Source: Pipra filicauda (Eukaryota; Chordata; Aves; Passeriformes; Pipridae). From it: DNA of 64,000 nt. The DNA is taken from assembly GCF_003945595.2 (NCBI RefSeq), contig NW_024104414.1, positions 62,001 through 126,000 on the forward strand, given 5' to 3'. The notes under the pieces are model-generated. The model searched no databases, had not been told where the DNA came from, and saw only the letters and a list, made by a program, of their open reading frames with translations. The translations under genes and the position numbers were made by a program. Positions 1 through 11,602 of this stretch are shown one piece after another (within the stretch, counting starts at the first letter, position 1; the number at the start of each line of letters is the position of its first letter).

Positions 1-1235
1 CAGGGGGTTTTGGAGTTCATCAGGTGACAGAGAAATTTCCTTTTCAGAGGCACAGGGATGGAGGAGCACTCGGATCAGACTTTGCCTCCATCCAGCTTGT
101 GTCCAAAGCTGGTGGATGCTTTCCAAAAACCTGTGAGAGCAGCAGCTGAGCTGAGCCTGCTGAGCTTTGGGGTGTCCTGAGCTAAAGTCTCACCACTGCT
201 CAGACTAATCCTCCCTGAAATACTGCTTTGTCCTCATTTATATCCATGTTACCACCCCATCCTGTGGCAATAATTTGCCTGGTTTAACCACATGCTGCAT
301 AAATAAAGTACATTCTTTGGCTTTTTTTCTTAAAGCCTCTGCCCACTTTCACTTGTTCTGCGTTGTGGAAACCAGTGAGCAATTTTCCCCTGCTCAGGTT
401 CTGCAGCTCTCCCATTGATGTATATTTAGATACCTGTAACATGTCCCTTTCTTCTTCCCATTCTGGTAGACAGATTAAAAAATACTGGAACAGTTTCCCA
501 AAGTGATACAAACAAGAAATATTTTCTTTGTCTTCCCCTCTTGAAACACACAGAGGTTTTTTTCTTATATAACACTCAGCCCAGTAATAACCAGCTTGAA
601 AACTATATGAGATTACTTTGGAACAAGACTAGTTAAAGAATTAACTTCGAAGCCTGAGCAGGAGCAGAAACAGCTCAGCTCCCTTCCAGGCAAGGCTCAC
701 AGCCACCATCACCTGAAACAATCAGTACAATAAGGACTCTTCTCTGAGGATGTTACTAAATGTGGGATTTGGGGATGGGAGAATGGATAGAGATGGCTGG
801 ATCTCCCCCAGGTAGGAAACTCTTCAGGACAAGGAGAAGTTCAGGTGTGGAGGGTGAGTGGCCCTGGAGGAGAGGAAAAGCCAAACCTGGAGCAAGAGAA
901 AGAGTGGAAAAGGTTTGTAAGGAGGTGTGAGCTGAGTCAGGTGTGGGGCCAGGGCTGGCTCATTCCATAGCCTTTCCTCCTCTCCTGCTGCTTTTCCTGC
1001 TGCTGTCCCACCCTTCCTCTCCCTCCACGAGGGTCCAAAAGCTCCCACTGCCATGAACCCCAGCTCCAAACCGTGTTTGGCCCTTGGTTTGTGCAACAGC
1101 AGGGACACAGCAAACAGGAAATGTTACTCACTGCTGCATCATTTTCAGACCAACTCTGCCTGCTCCCCACAAAAATGCACCTTTGGGCACCTGCAAGTTT
1201 AAATCTCTCAGGGCTGGCTCTCCCTGGGCCCTAAG
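1..1235. other. Flank without a recognised gene
   Basis: AT-balanced sequence with no long frame showing codon conservation and no CR1 fragment I can identify. I see nothing further in it. Confidence 0.6.
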
Positions 1236-1725
1236 CAGCAGGTACAGTAGGGTTAGGAGGGACAGCAGGATTAGGATGTAGAGCAGAGTTAGGATGTGCA
1301 GCAGGATTAGGAGGTGCAGCAGGATTAGGATGTACAGCAGGATTAGGATGTGCAGCAGGATTAGGATGTGCAGCAGGATTAGGATGTGCAGCAGGATTAG
1401 GAGGTGCAGCAGGATTAGGATGTACAGCAGGATTAGGATGTAGAGCAGAGTTAGGATGTGCAGCAGGATTAGGATGTGCAGCAGGATTAGGAGGTGCAGC
1501 AGGATTAGGATGTACAGCAGGATTAGGAGGTGCAGCAGGATAAGGAGGTGCAGCAGGATTAGGAGGTGCAGCAGGATTAGGAGGTGCAGCAGGATTAGGG
1601 GGTACAGCAGGATTAGGAGGTGCAGCAGGATTAGGATGTGCAGCAGGATTAGGAGGTGCAGCAGGATTAGGATGTGCAGCAGGATTAGGGGGTACAGCAG
1701 GATTAGGAGGTACAGCAGATTCTGG
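1236..1725 (+). repeat. 18-bp minisatellite, about 27 copies
   Basis: Unit caggattaggatgtgcag with a/g and t/g variants at fixed positions. A variant unit with tagagcagagtt recurs at 1279 and 1441, exactly 9 units (162 bp) apart, which suggests a higher-order duplication. The 18-bp unit length produces spurious open frames on both strands (Pro/Asn/Ala-rich or Arg/Ser/Ile-rich). Confidence 0.97.
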
Positions 1726-1871
1726 GGGCCACCCTTTCCCTGGAAACACCAAACCCACCCTCCAGAGCAGGCTGAGCTCCCTCACACCCACTTGCTGCCC
1801 CCTGAAACATTTGCAGCACACGGAGCCTGCCCTGCCCAGCCCTGAGAAAAACTGGTCCTTTTCTCAGGCAG

Positions 1872-1911
1872 GGGGCAAACCCATTTATGGGCAGAGGAAT
1901 CAGGAAGGTGT
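1872..1911 (+). repeat. 40-bp dispersed sequence, copy 1
   Basis: Matches 3288-3327 at 38 of 40 positions (core catttatgggcagaggaat). I do not recognise the family. Confidence 0.7.
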
Positions 1912-2447
1912 GTGTGCCCCACAACTCACTTCATCTGTGCCCTGTGCTGCTGCTGAGCAGGGCTTGGCTCCACAGGGTGGGTTTCTCACACTGGCTGTTC
2001 CTGAGGAGGGAATTTCCGAGTGGATACAATCCCAACAGACAGGCCAGGACACCGTTGGCAGCTCGTGGAAACAGTTTTATTAGGCACATGTTGATGTGTC
2101 CCCAGCCCAGGTGACCCTTTGAACAGCCCTGAGGGGGATGAGCAAGAGGTGGGAGGAGGCAGAACATTTTCTGAGCCCCCTTCTTGCTGTGGGCTGTCCC
2201 TCCCAGCTCTGAGGGGAAGAGAGGACAGAGGGAATGAGCCAGGAAATGGAACCACTTGTGGTTTCTTTTCATCTGAAAGCATCACTACATCGAGTTTCAC
2301 ACCTGAGGAGCTGTTGCCATGCTCTGGTTTCCCCTCATGGCACTGGGTACAGCAGAGCTGCCCTCTCATGCCCCGGCAGCTGTGAGCCCGAAGCTCTGCC
2401 CATTCCTCTGCACCCATCTCAGCACAGAAATGGGGGAGATGGACAGG

Positions 2448-2638
2448 CATAGAACCACAGAATATCCTGAGCTGGAAGGCACCCACAAGGATCATCCAGT
2501 CCAACTCCTGGCCCTGCCCAGGACACCCCAACAATCCCACCCTGGCCCTCAGAGCGTTGTCCAAACGCTCCTGGAGCTCTGGCAGCCTTGGGGCCGTGCC
2601 CACTGCCCTGGGGAGCCTGGGCAGTGCCCCAGCACCAT
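2448..2638 (-). repeat. CR1 LINE 3' fragment
   Basis: Reverse complement of the CR1 3' end. It begins in cacagaatatcctgagctgg and runs to the ggcagtgccccagcacc segment, where it stops abruptly. Confidence 0.85.
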
Positions 2639-2639
2639 C

Positions 2640-4245
2640 TACTTATCTTCTGAAATGAATCCCCAACTAAATTAGAGGGTGTTAGAGGTTCAACAGTATT
2701 TTATTGTAGAATTAGAGTTAGTGCCTGTGTGCTGCTGTGGTATTTCATAGTCTTTTTTATTTCTTCCAATGTTGAGCCAAAAGAAGTCCTGAAATATTAT
2801 ACCATTGCTTGAAAAATATTTGTCTTGTAGCCTCAGAATATCTAATTGGTTTTTAGTAAACACTGAAAAATGTCTTCTGAAGGGGAAGGGGAGGAAATGA
2901 GGATATTTAGAAAGCTCCAGTGTCTGCTTTATAGATGTTGTGATACTTTTTAAAAGGTTTGCTGTCTTCTGTCCTAAAATTGCAGCTTCTTGCTCATGAG
3001 AACCTGTTCAATTTTAGTATTTTAGGAACTGTCCTGCCTGTGTGTAAAGAGAAGCTTCTTAAATATGTCACCTTCCCTAAAATATCTAAAACACAGATAA
3101 AACAATCAAAGATGATGGATGTTTCATCCAGTAACAAAGTCAGAAGGGTTGGTCCTTGTGGGATATCCCTACAAACAATGGTGAACTGTGTGAGAGCCCC
3201 ACCCCACCCCACCAGCAGTGTGGGGCTGCAGGAGGACTCCGGGGTGAAGAAATGAGGGTCCTGCTGTGAGAACAGAGACACAGACGTGGGGCAAACACAT
3301 TTATGGGCAGAGGAATCGGGAAGGTGTCAGGACTCGCTCCAGACACAAAAGGAATAGGACAGTCCTGTGAGCAGCACAACTGGTGAAGTGAAGACTCCCA
3401 GGATCTGAGTTCCTGGTGTCATCTCTGGTTTCCTTTAGGGCTGAGCAGACAGTGCAGCTTTTCTGTTATTAGGAACACTGTAGATTGCATGAAAATGTGT
3501 GCTTGGGGCAGAGGAGAACAGTTTGGAGTTGCTTATTCACTTTGAGATGTCTTCCATCAGGCTGGGCTGATGGAATCATCGAGTTGGACTGTGTTTGTCC
3601 ATCATGTCAAAAAATGTTTGGACACAGCACCATCCAAACTACATCAGCCTCCTTTCCTTGGGAAAAAAAAGACAAAGCATGAAAGAACTGAGGATAAGAA
3701 GTTATAGCTATGCCTGGAATGTATCCCTGAGAATTATCTTTGGCTGGAAAACTGAGGTGGCTGAGGAACAGCATCAAGTAGGCTCTAGAACCTTCTGCGA
3801 GGCTGCTGCTCACTGAGGCTTTCCTAAAGGCTTTCCTGAGGTTTTCCCAAGGCAAAGCAGTCAGGATGGACAGGGAGAACATCCCTGCAGATATAGGAGT
3901 ACATACACTATGTGTAACACATGCATAGGTAAAAGTTGCCTGTGTTTTCTAAGGGAAATTCCCAAATATAAAAAGCTCATTTTTTAAAATGTCTTATTTA
4001 AAAAGTAAGAAGCTAAAGTAAAATATTTTTTGCATTTCAATTTAAAAAAAGTAGAAAATTTAGTCTTTCAAAATAACTGTTGCAAATATAAATGAAACTA
4101 TATTCTGGACCACACTGTGTATGGTCACAGAGAAAGAGTTCATTGTCTCTGAAGATAAATTATGATAAACTGTGAATAAAGTGGACAAGGTCCTGCTCTC
4201 CTTTCATGCCAGTGTAAATCCATAGTCACAGAGTCACTATCCCAT
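2640..4245. other. AT-rich region downstream of the NFIL3-like gene
   Basis: Contains the second 40-bp dispersed unit, and very AT-rich sequence at about 3950-4110. No gene or CR1 is seen. Confidence 0.6.
3288..3327 (+). repeat. 40-bp dispersed sequence, copy 2
   Basis: Second copy of the unit at 1872, same orientation, 1.4 kb away. Confidence 0.7.
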
Positions 4246-4251
4246 TTTATT
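4246..4251 (-). terminator. Candidate poly(A) signal of the NFIL3-like gene
   Basis: AATAAA on the minus strand, 476 nt beyond the stop codon. It is the first such hexamer downstream, followed by a TG-containing stretch. It implies a 3' UTR of about 0.5 kb with no recognisable repeat in it. Confidence 0.5.
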
Positions 4252-4726
4252 TTCTCCAGGGGTCTGAAGCTGTTTCCATCAATATTTTCCCATGTGGAGC
4301 AATCAAGAGTTGAGGCACAACCTTGAAGATGAAGGTGATGATGAAGCAAAGATGATTACAAGGGTTGCCACCCCAAGCACCTGTGATTGTGTTACATGGT
4401 GTGGGAACCACCTCCACTGTCTTGGCACCTTCCTGCCCCTTCACACCTCCCGCTTGAGCTTGTTGTGTCAGCAGAGCAGCCAGGTGGTACTCGGGGACTG
4501 CAGGGTCTGACAGTCTCACCCAGCAAGAGGAACCCCATGGCCAGCTGCACTTGAGCTGTAGTGGAGTAGCCCAGGCATAGAAACCCCCCTGGCATTTCTG
4601 CAGAGCAGGAAAAATCACATCTCTCTTTAAAGAATAAGACATTCCCCTCCCACCCCACCCTTCCAAACCCTTCATGTATTTCCAAAGCTTTGCACTGGCC
4701 TCGTGATGGGTCATTCCTCTGCTGCC

Positions 4727-5602
4727 TCAGTGCGAGTCCAGGCCACCCTCCTCCAAACTGCTGAGGGCTTTGGTCTTAATCCTGAGCTTGTGAGGGAGGG
4801 CGGCGTGGCTTCGGCCCTTCAGGTGATCCTCAGAAGGGCAGGGCAGGCTGCAGGGGGGCAGAGGAGAAGTCTTGGGCACTTGTTGCTCATCATCTTCGTC
4901 CGACACAGTGATGCTGCTTTCTTTGCTCCCCTCGGTGGCACTGGGGGAAGGGCACAACAGGCAGGAGCTGCCCGACCAAGGCCAAGGGAAGGGGTATTTA
5001 TCTGGCCAGTGGTAGCTGAGGAATGGAGAGCCCAAGGATGCTTCAAGACTTTTTGGCTGCTGGAGGCCCGGTGTGTCCACGGGAAGCGGCTTCGAGTCAC
5101 AGCCCAGGATGTTTCTGGGCGGGCCAAAGGTTTTGCAGGAGAAGTCAACAGGTTCCACCACCGTGGGCATGAAGCTCTTCCGCACAGGGAAGCAGGACTC
5201 TGCCACCAAGGGCTCCAGCCCACGGAGCGGGGAGGTGGCCCTGTGCCCTCTGAGGTAGATCCCGAGGGGGCGGCCCTGGTAGGAGGTGGTGTCCGGGCTG
5301 ATGAGCCCGAAGCGCAGCTTGAGGGAGAGCAGCTCCATCCTGAGCACGGCATTCTCCTTGCTGAGGGCGGCCAGCTGGGTCTCCATGGCCACGTCGTTGA
5401 GGCGCCGCTTCTCCCGCGAGCGCTTGGCAGCCTCGTTGTTCTTGCGCCGCTTCTCCCAGTACGTGTTGTCCTTCTTCTCGTCGGGCATGAACTCCCGCTT
5501 GCGCCGGGAGGCACCGCCGGCCTTGCCTAGCAGGAGCTGGGCCTTGTTGGGCTGGAGAGTCAGCTCAGTGACAGAGCTCAGTGGGGCCAGGAAGTTCTCC
5601 AT
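4727..5602 (-). CDS. NFIL3-like bZIP transcription factor (NFILZ/NFIL3L-type), single coding exon
   Basis: A 291-residue intronless frame. Residues about 33-47 hold a basic RRKREF and DEKKD stretch. Residues 48-68 form the bZIP basic region, with YWEKRRKNNEAAKRSREKRR as in NFIL3/E4BP4. Residues about 69-97 form the leucine zipper, followed by LLSLKLRFGLIS. Near the C terminus the motif LPHKLRIKTKA matches a conserved NFIL3 segment. NFIL3 family members are nuclear repressors that bind TTAYGTAA-type sites. Canonical NFIL3 is about 460 residues, so this is a shorter paralogue of the kind called NFIL3-like or NFILZ rather than NFIL3 itself. The start at 5602 has a strong ACCATGG context. An in-frame ATG at 5656 would add 18 residues, but it lies upstream of a good splice acceptor and in a repeat flank, so I rejected it. 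Family membership is clear; the exact orthologue is inferred. Confidence 0.9.
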   Translation of the reverse strand: MENFLAPLSSVTELTLQPNKAQLLLGKAGGASRRKREFMPDEKKDNTYWEKRRKNNEAAKRSREKRRLNDVAMETQLAALSKENAVLRMELLSLKLRFGLISPDTTSYQGRPLGIYLRGHRATSPLRGLEPLVAESCFPVRKSFMPTVVEPVDFSCKTFGPPRNILGCDSKPLPVDTPGLQQPKSLEASLGSPFLSYHWPDKYPFPWPWSGSSCLLCPSPSATEGSKESSITVSDEDDEQQVPKTSPLPPCSLPCPSEDHLKGRSHAALPHKLRIKTKALSSLEEGGLDSH

Positions 5603-5626
5603 GGTGGTGAATGCGGCCAGGGCTCT
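5603..5626 (-). promoter_or_regulatory. Predicted splice acceptor and short 5' UTR of the NFIL3-like coding exon
   Basis: On the minus strand a pyrimidine-containing stretch ends in CCTGGCAG, with the AG at 5626-5625. The ATG follows 22 nt later in an ideal Kozak context. This fits the NFIL3 arrangement of a non-coding first exon and one coding exon. Only about 36 bp separate this acceptor from a CR1 insertion. It is a sequence prediction without transcript support. Confidence 0.5.
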
Positions 5627-5662
5627 GCCAGGGTTGGAACACAAATATGGTACCACTAAAGG

Positions 5663-6117
5663 GTCACAGAGTCATGAAAATGTTGAGTTGGAAGGGACTC
5701 ACAAGGATCGTCAGTCCAACCCTCAGCCCTGCCCAGACACCCCTGTCCCTCAGAGCGTTGTCCAAACGCTCCTGGAGCTCTGGCAGCCTTGGGGCCGTGC
5801 CCACTGCCCTGGGGAGCCTGGGCAGTGCCCCAGCACCCTCTGGGGGAAGAACCTTTCCCTGAGATCCAACCTAACCCTGCCCTGACACAGCTCCAGCCCT
5901 TCCCTGGGTGCTGTCCCTGGTCCCCCCAGAGCAGAGCTCAGTCCCTGCCCCTCCTCTGCCCCTGCCCCGGCAGTTGGAACTGCAGTGAGTTCTCCCCTCA
6001 GTCTCCTCTTGTCCAGCTGAACACACCAAGTGCCCTCAGTGTCCTCACACAGCTTCAAATCAAGGCCCTTCACCATCTTTCTTGCCTCCTTTGGATGTTC
6101 TCTACAACACAAGTTGT
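5663..6117 (-). mobile_element. CR1 3' fragment with flanking 12-bp direct repeat, next to the NFIL3-like exon
   Basis: About 455 bp of CR1 (subfamily with the ccagagcgttgtccaaacgc block). It is flanked by taccactaaagg at 5651-5662 and again at 6118-6129, which looks like a target-site duplication. The left copy lies about 48 bp from the NFIL3-like start codon. Confidence 0.85.
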
Positions 6118-6702
6118 TACCACTAAAGGTTCATTAATGTAATGAATAAATTAATCTTGCCACATGGTTGTTTCGTGTCTATTCCAGTCATCCCAGTAGA
6201 GCACCACACACACGTAAACTGGGGACACTTGCCCTCAGTTATTTCTCTCATTTTGGAGCCACATTCTCAAAGTATTCAGATTCTGCTGTATTAGCACATC
6301 AGTCACTCACATCTCACCAACATCTGCAAAGTCCAGCACAGGACACCCAAAAATGTGTGTGACTGAGCAGAGTTAAACCCCACATATTTTGCCGACTCAG
6401 GGAACAATCATGAACATTTTGTCTGAGTAACTTCAATCAAGATAACAAAAATTAGTACTTATCTCCCACTAATCTCCAGATGCCTTACAAAGGAAATAAG
6501 AGTCATTTACCCCTGGTTCACAGATAAGGGAGGCACAGGGAGAAGAACTGATTTACCTCAGTCATGTAGTTGAGTCAGCAGCTGAAGCAGGATTACAAAT
6601 CTATTGAGTGGACTCAGCCCCCAGATTTCCCCAAAACCCCTTGTCCCACCCTGGAAAGCTGGATTTGGTGAAGTCTGTGACTTTGGTAGATCTGCAAGCA
6701 AA

Positions 6703-7073
6703 TCGTAGAATGGTTGGGTTGGAAGGGACCTTAAAGATCATCTTGTTCCACCCCATGCCATGGGCAGGGACATCTTCCACTATCCCAGGTTGCTCCAACC
6801 TGGCCTTGGACACTTCCAGGGATGGGGCAGCCACAGCTTCTCTGGGCAACCTGTGCCAGGGCCTCCCCACCCTCACAGGGAAGGATTTCTTCCCAATATC
6901 TAATCTGAACCTATTGTATTTCAATTTGAAACCATTCCCCCTTTTCCTGTCACTCCAGGTCCTTGTAAATATTCTCTCTCCTTCTTTCCTGTATCTCCTT
7001 CAGGTACTGGAAGGCCACAATTCCAGCCTGGAACCTTCTCTTCTCCAGGCTGAACAATCCCAACCAACAGAAA
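6703..7073 (-). repeat. CR1 LINE 3' fragment
   Basis: Begins tcgtagaatggttgggttgg and extends through the caacctggccttggacac and cctgtgccagggcctcccc blocks to ctggctgaacaat-like sequence. Confidence 0.9.
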
Positions 7074-8187
7074 GCTGGGCCAGAGGGACAACCACCATGG
7101 AGCCTGATAAACCATCACCTCTACAGGATTGCCCTAAAATGGTAAAGAAAGGCAGGATTGTTTCACTTTGATTAGCAGCTGGTGCACTGGGGCTTTGGCC
7201 ACGTTTCAATCCCCACAGCCCTTGCACAAGGCCCTTCATTTCAGCCTCCTTCCTGTCGGGACCCAAAAACACCAACGCACAAATGGTGGCCAAGATGCCC
7301 CCCCACCCCCCACTATTAGCACTGAAATGCACTCATGGTTCACCAAATACACCAAATAGACACAGCAGCTGTTTAGAGAACTGCAAAGTGCTTTTCTGAG
7401 TCATGGCACAGCATCATCGAGGTTCCTGGCAGAGCTGCTCACACTGTTGGGGGGAAGAGGCCTGGCCGACACTTTCAGCTGAAAACTTACCTCCCATCTT
7501 ACCCCTAAGAAATAAAATGTTTTGTGCTGAAAAGTGCCCAAACTCAGAGGAAAGAAACCAAAATAACCTCCAAAAGCCAGCCAGAAATTTCAAAGAGCTA
7601 TTTAAGAGTCAACAGAAATGGAGATGTTTAGAGGTACCGGTGAAGTGAGAGCTCCAACTCTTCTTGGTTCGCATGGGTTTGTGCAGCTAGATGCTGTGAG
7701 CTGTGAAATGTGACCTTCTGCAAATCAACAGGGCAAATCCACATGACTAAGAGCCAACCTTCTTGTTAAATCAATTTATTGTGTGACAGATGTGAATTGC
7801 TCTTTCTCAGGGAGTGATAACCATCCTCAAGCAAAAGGCAATAATCCCAAGTCATTCAGGATTTTGAATTGCAGAGTCTGTGTGTCCCTCTGAACACAGA
7901 AGAGTGAACAGAAACAGAAATTAGGATGTTTGGATGCTCCACTTTTCTTCCTGAATGTTCACATCAACACAAATCAAAAGAGTTCACATGGGTGTGGAAA
8001 GTAAATAATTCCTAAACATTGCCCAGTTGTATTTTGTGTCTGGAGGTTTTGAAAACTTCCGGGGTTCTTCACTTTCAAAGTTTCATATAAAAAGATCACA
8101 TTTAAATGTGGTCAGATTTTCCAAGAGTAACTAGTGATTCCATAAGAATCCAAGTCATAAATCATAAAAAGTTTGGAAGCAAAATAT

Positions 8188-8458
8188 AGAATCATAGAAA
8201 GGTTTGGGTTGGAAGGGACCATAATGCTCATCCAGTGCCACCCCCTGCCATGGGCAGGGACACCTTCCACTAGCCCAGGTTGCTCCAAGCCCCGTCCAAC
8301 CTGGCCTTGGACACTTCCAGGGATGGGGCAGCCACAGCTGCTCTGGGCAACCTGTGCCAGGGCCTCCCCACCCTCACAGCCAACAATTTCTTCCAAATAT
8401 CTAATCTGAACCTCCTCTCTGTCAGTTTAAAGCTCTTCCTGAAAATCAGATCCCTTTT
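8188..8458 (-). repeat. CR1 LINE 3' fragment
   Basis: Terminal gaatcatagaaaggtttggg followed by the standard blocks; truncated after the aatatctaatctgaacct region. Confidence 0.9.
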
Positions 8459-11400
8459 TAAGGTATCCCAAGACAGCACCCAACAAATGGGGCAGAAAAA
8501 TCAAAGTGTGAGGATGGATGTGAAGGAGTTCCACCACACACACACAGTTACACACACCCTGTACAGCAGAAATGTCAACACCGAGCCGAAAACTGCTGTA
8601 GAAGCTCTTTGATTAAATATTCTGCTGATTGCAGATGAAATATCAGCTATTTATTTATGCAGATTTAGAGACCTTCAGAACTGGCAGGTTGTCATCAACA
8701 GTGATCTCTGCACAACCTAGACCTGCAAAACAGACAAATCTACATTTCTTCACCCTCTCAGTTTGCTCAGCGTGACCAGAGTTTTGTTCTGGTTTAAATC
8801 AGGACAAGTCCCACGCAAGTATTCTCTGTCCAAATCAGTGGGATTTTGTAATTAAATACATTTATTTAAATTTATCAACTGTCCTCAAAGAGTAAGTAAA
8901 GGTTCTGAGTGTAACCAAAACAAAGAATGTCCTTTAGCACAAAGAAGTTTGGGGCAATTCCTTTAGCTTTCAATCAAAATTTCTTCTGAGTTCAAAGCAT
9001 CAAAAGAATTTCAGCAAGTGTACTTGTGGTTTCTCACAGTGTCAAGAGGCAGAAATACAGGTTTTTTTCAGGGCTTCCTCACTTACAAGGAAAGTTTCAG
9101 GTTAGGATGTGACATGGCTTGTTTGTCGAATGAGTCAAGGATCAACAGGTGGTTTTTTCTCTGTGTAAACTCGTCACCCAAAGTAGACAAAACGGGTTGT
9201 TTTCTCCCTGTCCTTCTCTTTCTCCTGGTGCTATATAAGAAGTTTCAAGGTCATTGCACCCAGTATTCGCTGTCCAGTAGAGCTGGGAAGCTTGGGAAAT
9301 AAAAGGGACCCAAAAGAGGCATTTGTGAGACAGAACAGGAAGTCACAACGAACCTGAACAATGAACCTTCCAGAAAACTCATTTTGTTTAACCTTTCCCA
9401 CATTTGCTCAATCCCTCACACTCAAACTGGCTGTGCCAAGGTGAAATTTCCTTCGGACCTCAACACTTGCAGCAAATGGAAGGGAAATAGTGAGAAGTGA
9501 GAGTCGAGTCCAGGGAGCCAAACCAGAGGGAGGACACAGCTCTTCTGGGTTGGAGGGGGGAAGGTCTGGGAGAAGGTTGGGTGTGGAGTGGGAGGCAGGA
9601 GAAGTTCTTATCCGAGGCAGGATCTGACCTTTTAAGGTCAAGGAATGAAGGCTTAGCTGGGCCAGTATGTGAAAGCATCAAGGTTTAGGCCACAGAGTCT
9701 AAACTCTACCTGTTATTTATATCTGCAGCCCACAAACTCACACCTATGCCCACACGACGAGTGTCTCGGGGCTCTTCTCGAGCGCAGCCTCCAGCAGTCG
9801 AGTGCACAAAGTGACATTCAGCCCGTGCCCACAGGGCTGCTGGAGATATTAATATCAGCAATGACAGCAGAACATTTTGGCCGAGGGCATTATGCAACCA
9901 GTGCTCTCTAAAGGTGCTTTGGTATCCGTTGCTCCTGTGGCCAAAAAGTGAAAGACATTCACCACCATCCTGGCAGAACACAGGCTGTGTTCTGTGTCCT
10001 CTGCACCCCCAATGGAGAGGTGGGGTGATGAGTGCTGGGAAATGATGGCATTCCTTCATTTTTCACCTCTGATTTGCACTAAATCTACTGGATCTGGTCA
10101 GACAGAGCATCTCTCTGAAGCTCTGCTTCTCCGGGGAGCAGCCTTGGAGCTTTTCCAGCCTCTCGCATTTCTGAGCAGGCAGAAAGCAAGTCACATTTTT
10201 TTATATAAGGACTGTTCAATACATGAAGATACACAATAAAATTATCCTTATCACCTCTACAATGCATCTGATCAGCTGTGAAGGGCTAAATGTGCAATGT
10301 CCTGGTTGAATGTGCACCTCCGTGGCAGTGAGGATGTGCTGGACTGAGGGGTTTGTACCTGCTCTTCATCTGCCTCGTCAAAATATCCTCATTTCTGCTA
10401 AAACTATTTCCTTGCACAGACAGAGGACCATCTTAGGGTTCAGCCTTCAGTGAGTTGTTCAAACTTATCTCCCTTTCTTTCCTTATCTCCCCTCTGAGCA
10501 GCAGATAGGAGCAGACTGATGAATTGTGCTTTCCAGCAGGTTGTGCAGAACCCTCCAGAAAAGACTTATCTCTCACAGGAACTGATTCATTGCAGATCTC
10601 TGAGTTGATACACACTTTTCTTTAATCAAACCACACAGAAAACAGCAGGTGAACCTCCCTTTTCTCTGAGTGTGTCAAGCCCTTGACCCTCAGATTATTC
10701 TTTTTTCCAGGGATGGAGTCAAATTAAAACAGATCCTGCAAAGGGCCACCAGAACAGCTGCAGATTCAGAACAGTTTCTCTAAACAGAAAGGTTACCTCA
10801 ATATTTCTCATGAATAAAGAACACAAGCTGGAATTATCAGGCAGTGGATTTCAAAGGAGCAAAGGGAAGCACATCTTCTATCTAAAATTTGGAGTTCATT
10901 GCCTCAGGATAACGGAGACAGTTAAAATTTGTCTACAATACAAATAGAATTTAAAATAAAATAAAATGTAGATAACTAAAAGGAAATGACAAGGGAATAT
11001 CAGGCAAAAGATCAGGTCATGTGGGCAACCATCCAGGGTCCACCCACCACACAGCAAGAAGGTTCTTGATGCTCCATAACTGAACCACAGTCATGGGTTT
11101 TACCTTTTCTTTGCATCAGAAGACAGGATGAAGTGGATTGTCATAATATAGTGAATATCTGTATTTTATTATTCTCAATTTGCTATTTTTAATGTATGAC
11201 TCTAAATTTTACTGCCTCTCACTATGGCTTCGCTTTCTATAAGTTGCAAAATCATTCTTAGATCTTCACATCTGTTTATTTGCCCCTATGTATATCACAA
11301 ATTCATATCTACAACCATTGATAATGATTTGCAGTTTGGAGCCTCGATTAAAAACACAGCTGAGAGGAGAATTCATCACTAAAATCTCAAGAATGAAAAT

Positions 11401-11552
11401 CCAAGCATAAATCTGCATATATTTAAATTAAGTAGGGAAGTCAATGTAATATAAAAGGGCACAGACTGACTTGGCAGATCTTCCCTGTGTTGGGCATTTC
11501 TGTTCTTCACTCTGAAGTGCAAATGGGTGATTTGCTGTGATATTCCCATGCC

Positions 11553-11602
11553 AGAATCATAGAATATCTCAAGTTGAAAGGGATCCATAAGGATCATCAA
11601 CT
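11553..11602 (-). repeat. Short CR1 3' terminal piece
   Basis: Only the last about 50 bp of the element, aatcatagaatatctcaagt and the following ggatcatc block. Confidence 0.75.

Noticed and set aside
1236..1725. Interstitial telomere repeat, because of the recurring ttagg
   Set aside because: The period is 18 bp and the hexamer ttaggg is not tandemly repeated.
1231..1821. Open frame of 196 codons rich in Pro-Asn-Pro-Ala
   Set aside because: It is a translation of the 18-bp minisatellite; frames stay open because the unit is a multiple of three.
4819..5514. 231-codon minus-strand frame, second phase
   Set aside because: Alternative phase of the NFIL3-like exon; low-complexity Arg/Ser/Pro product.
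4703..5530. 275-codon plus-strand frame
   Set aside because: Antisense shadow of the GC-rich NFIL3-like exon; no family similarity.
5603..5656. Upstream in-frame ATG adding 18 residues to the NFIL3-like protein
   Set aside because: It lies before a good splice acceptor and overlaps the CR1 target duplication; the ATG at 5602 has a much better context.
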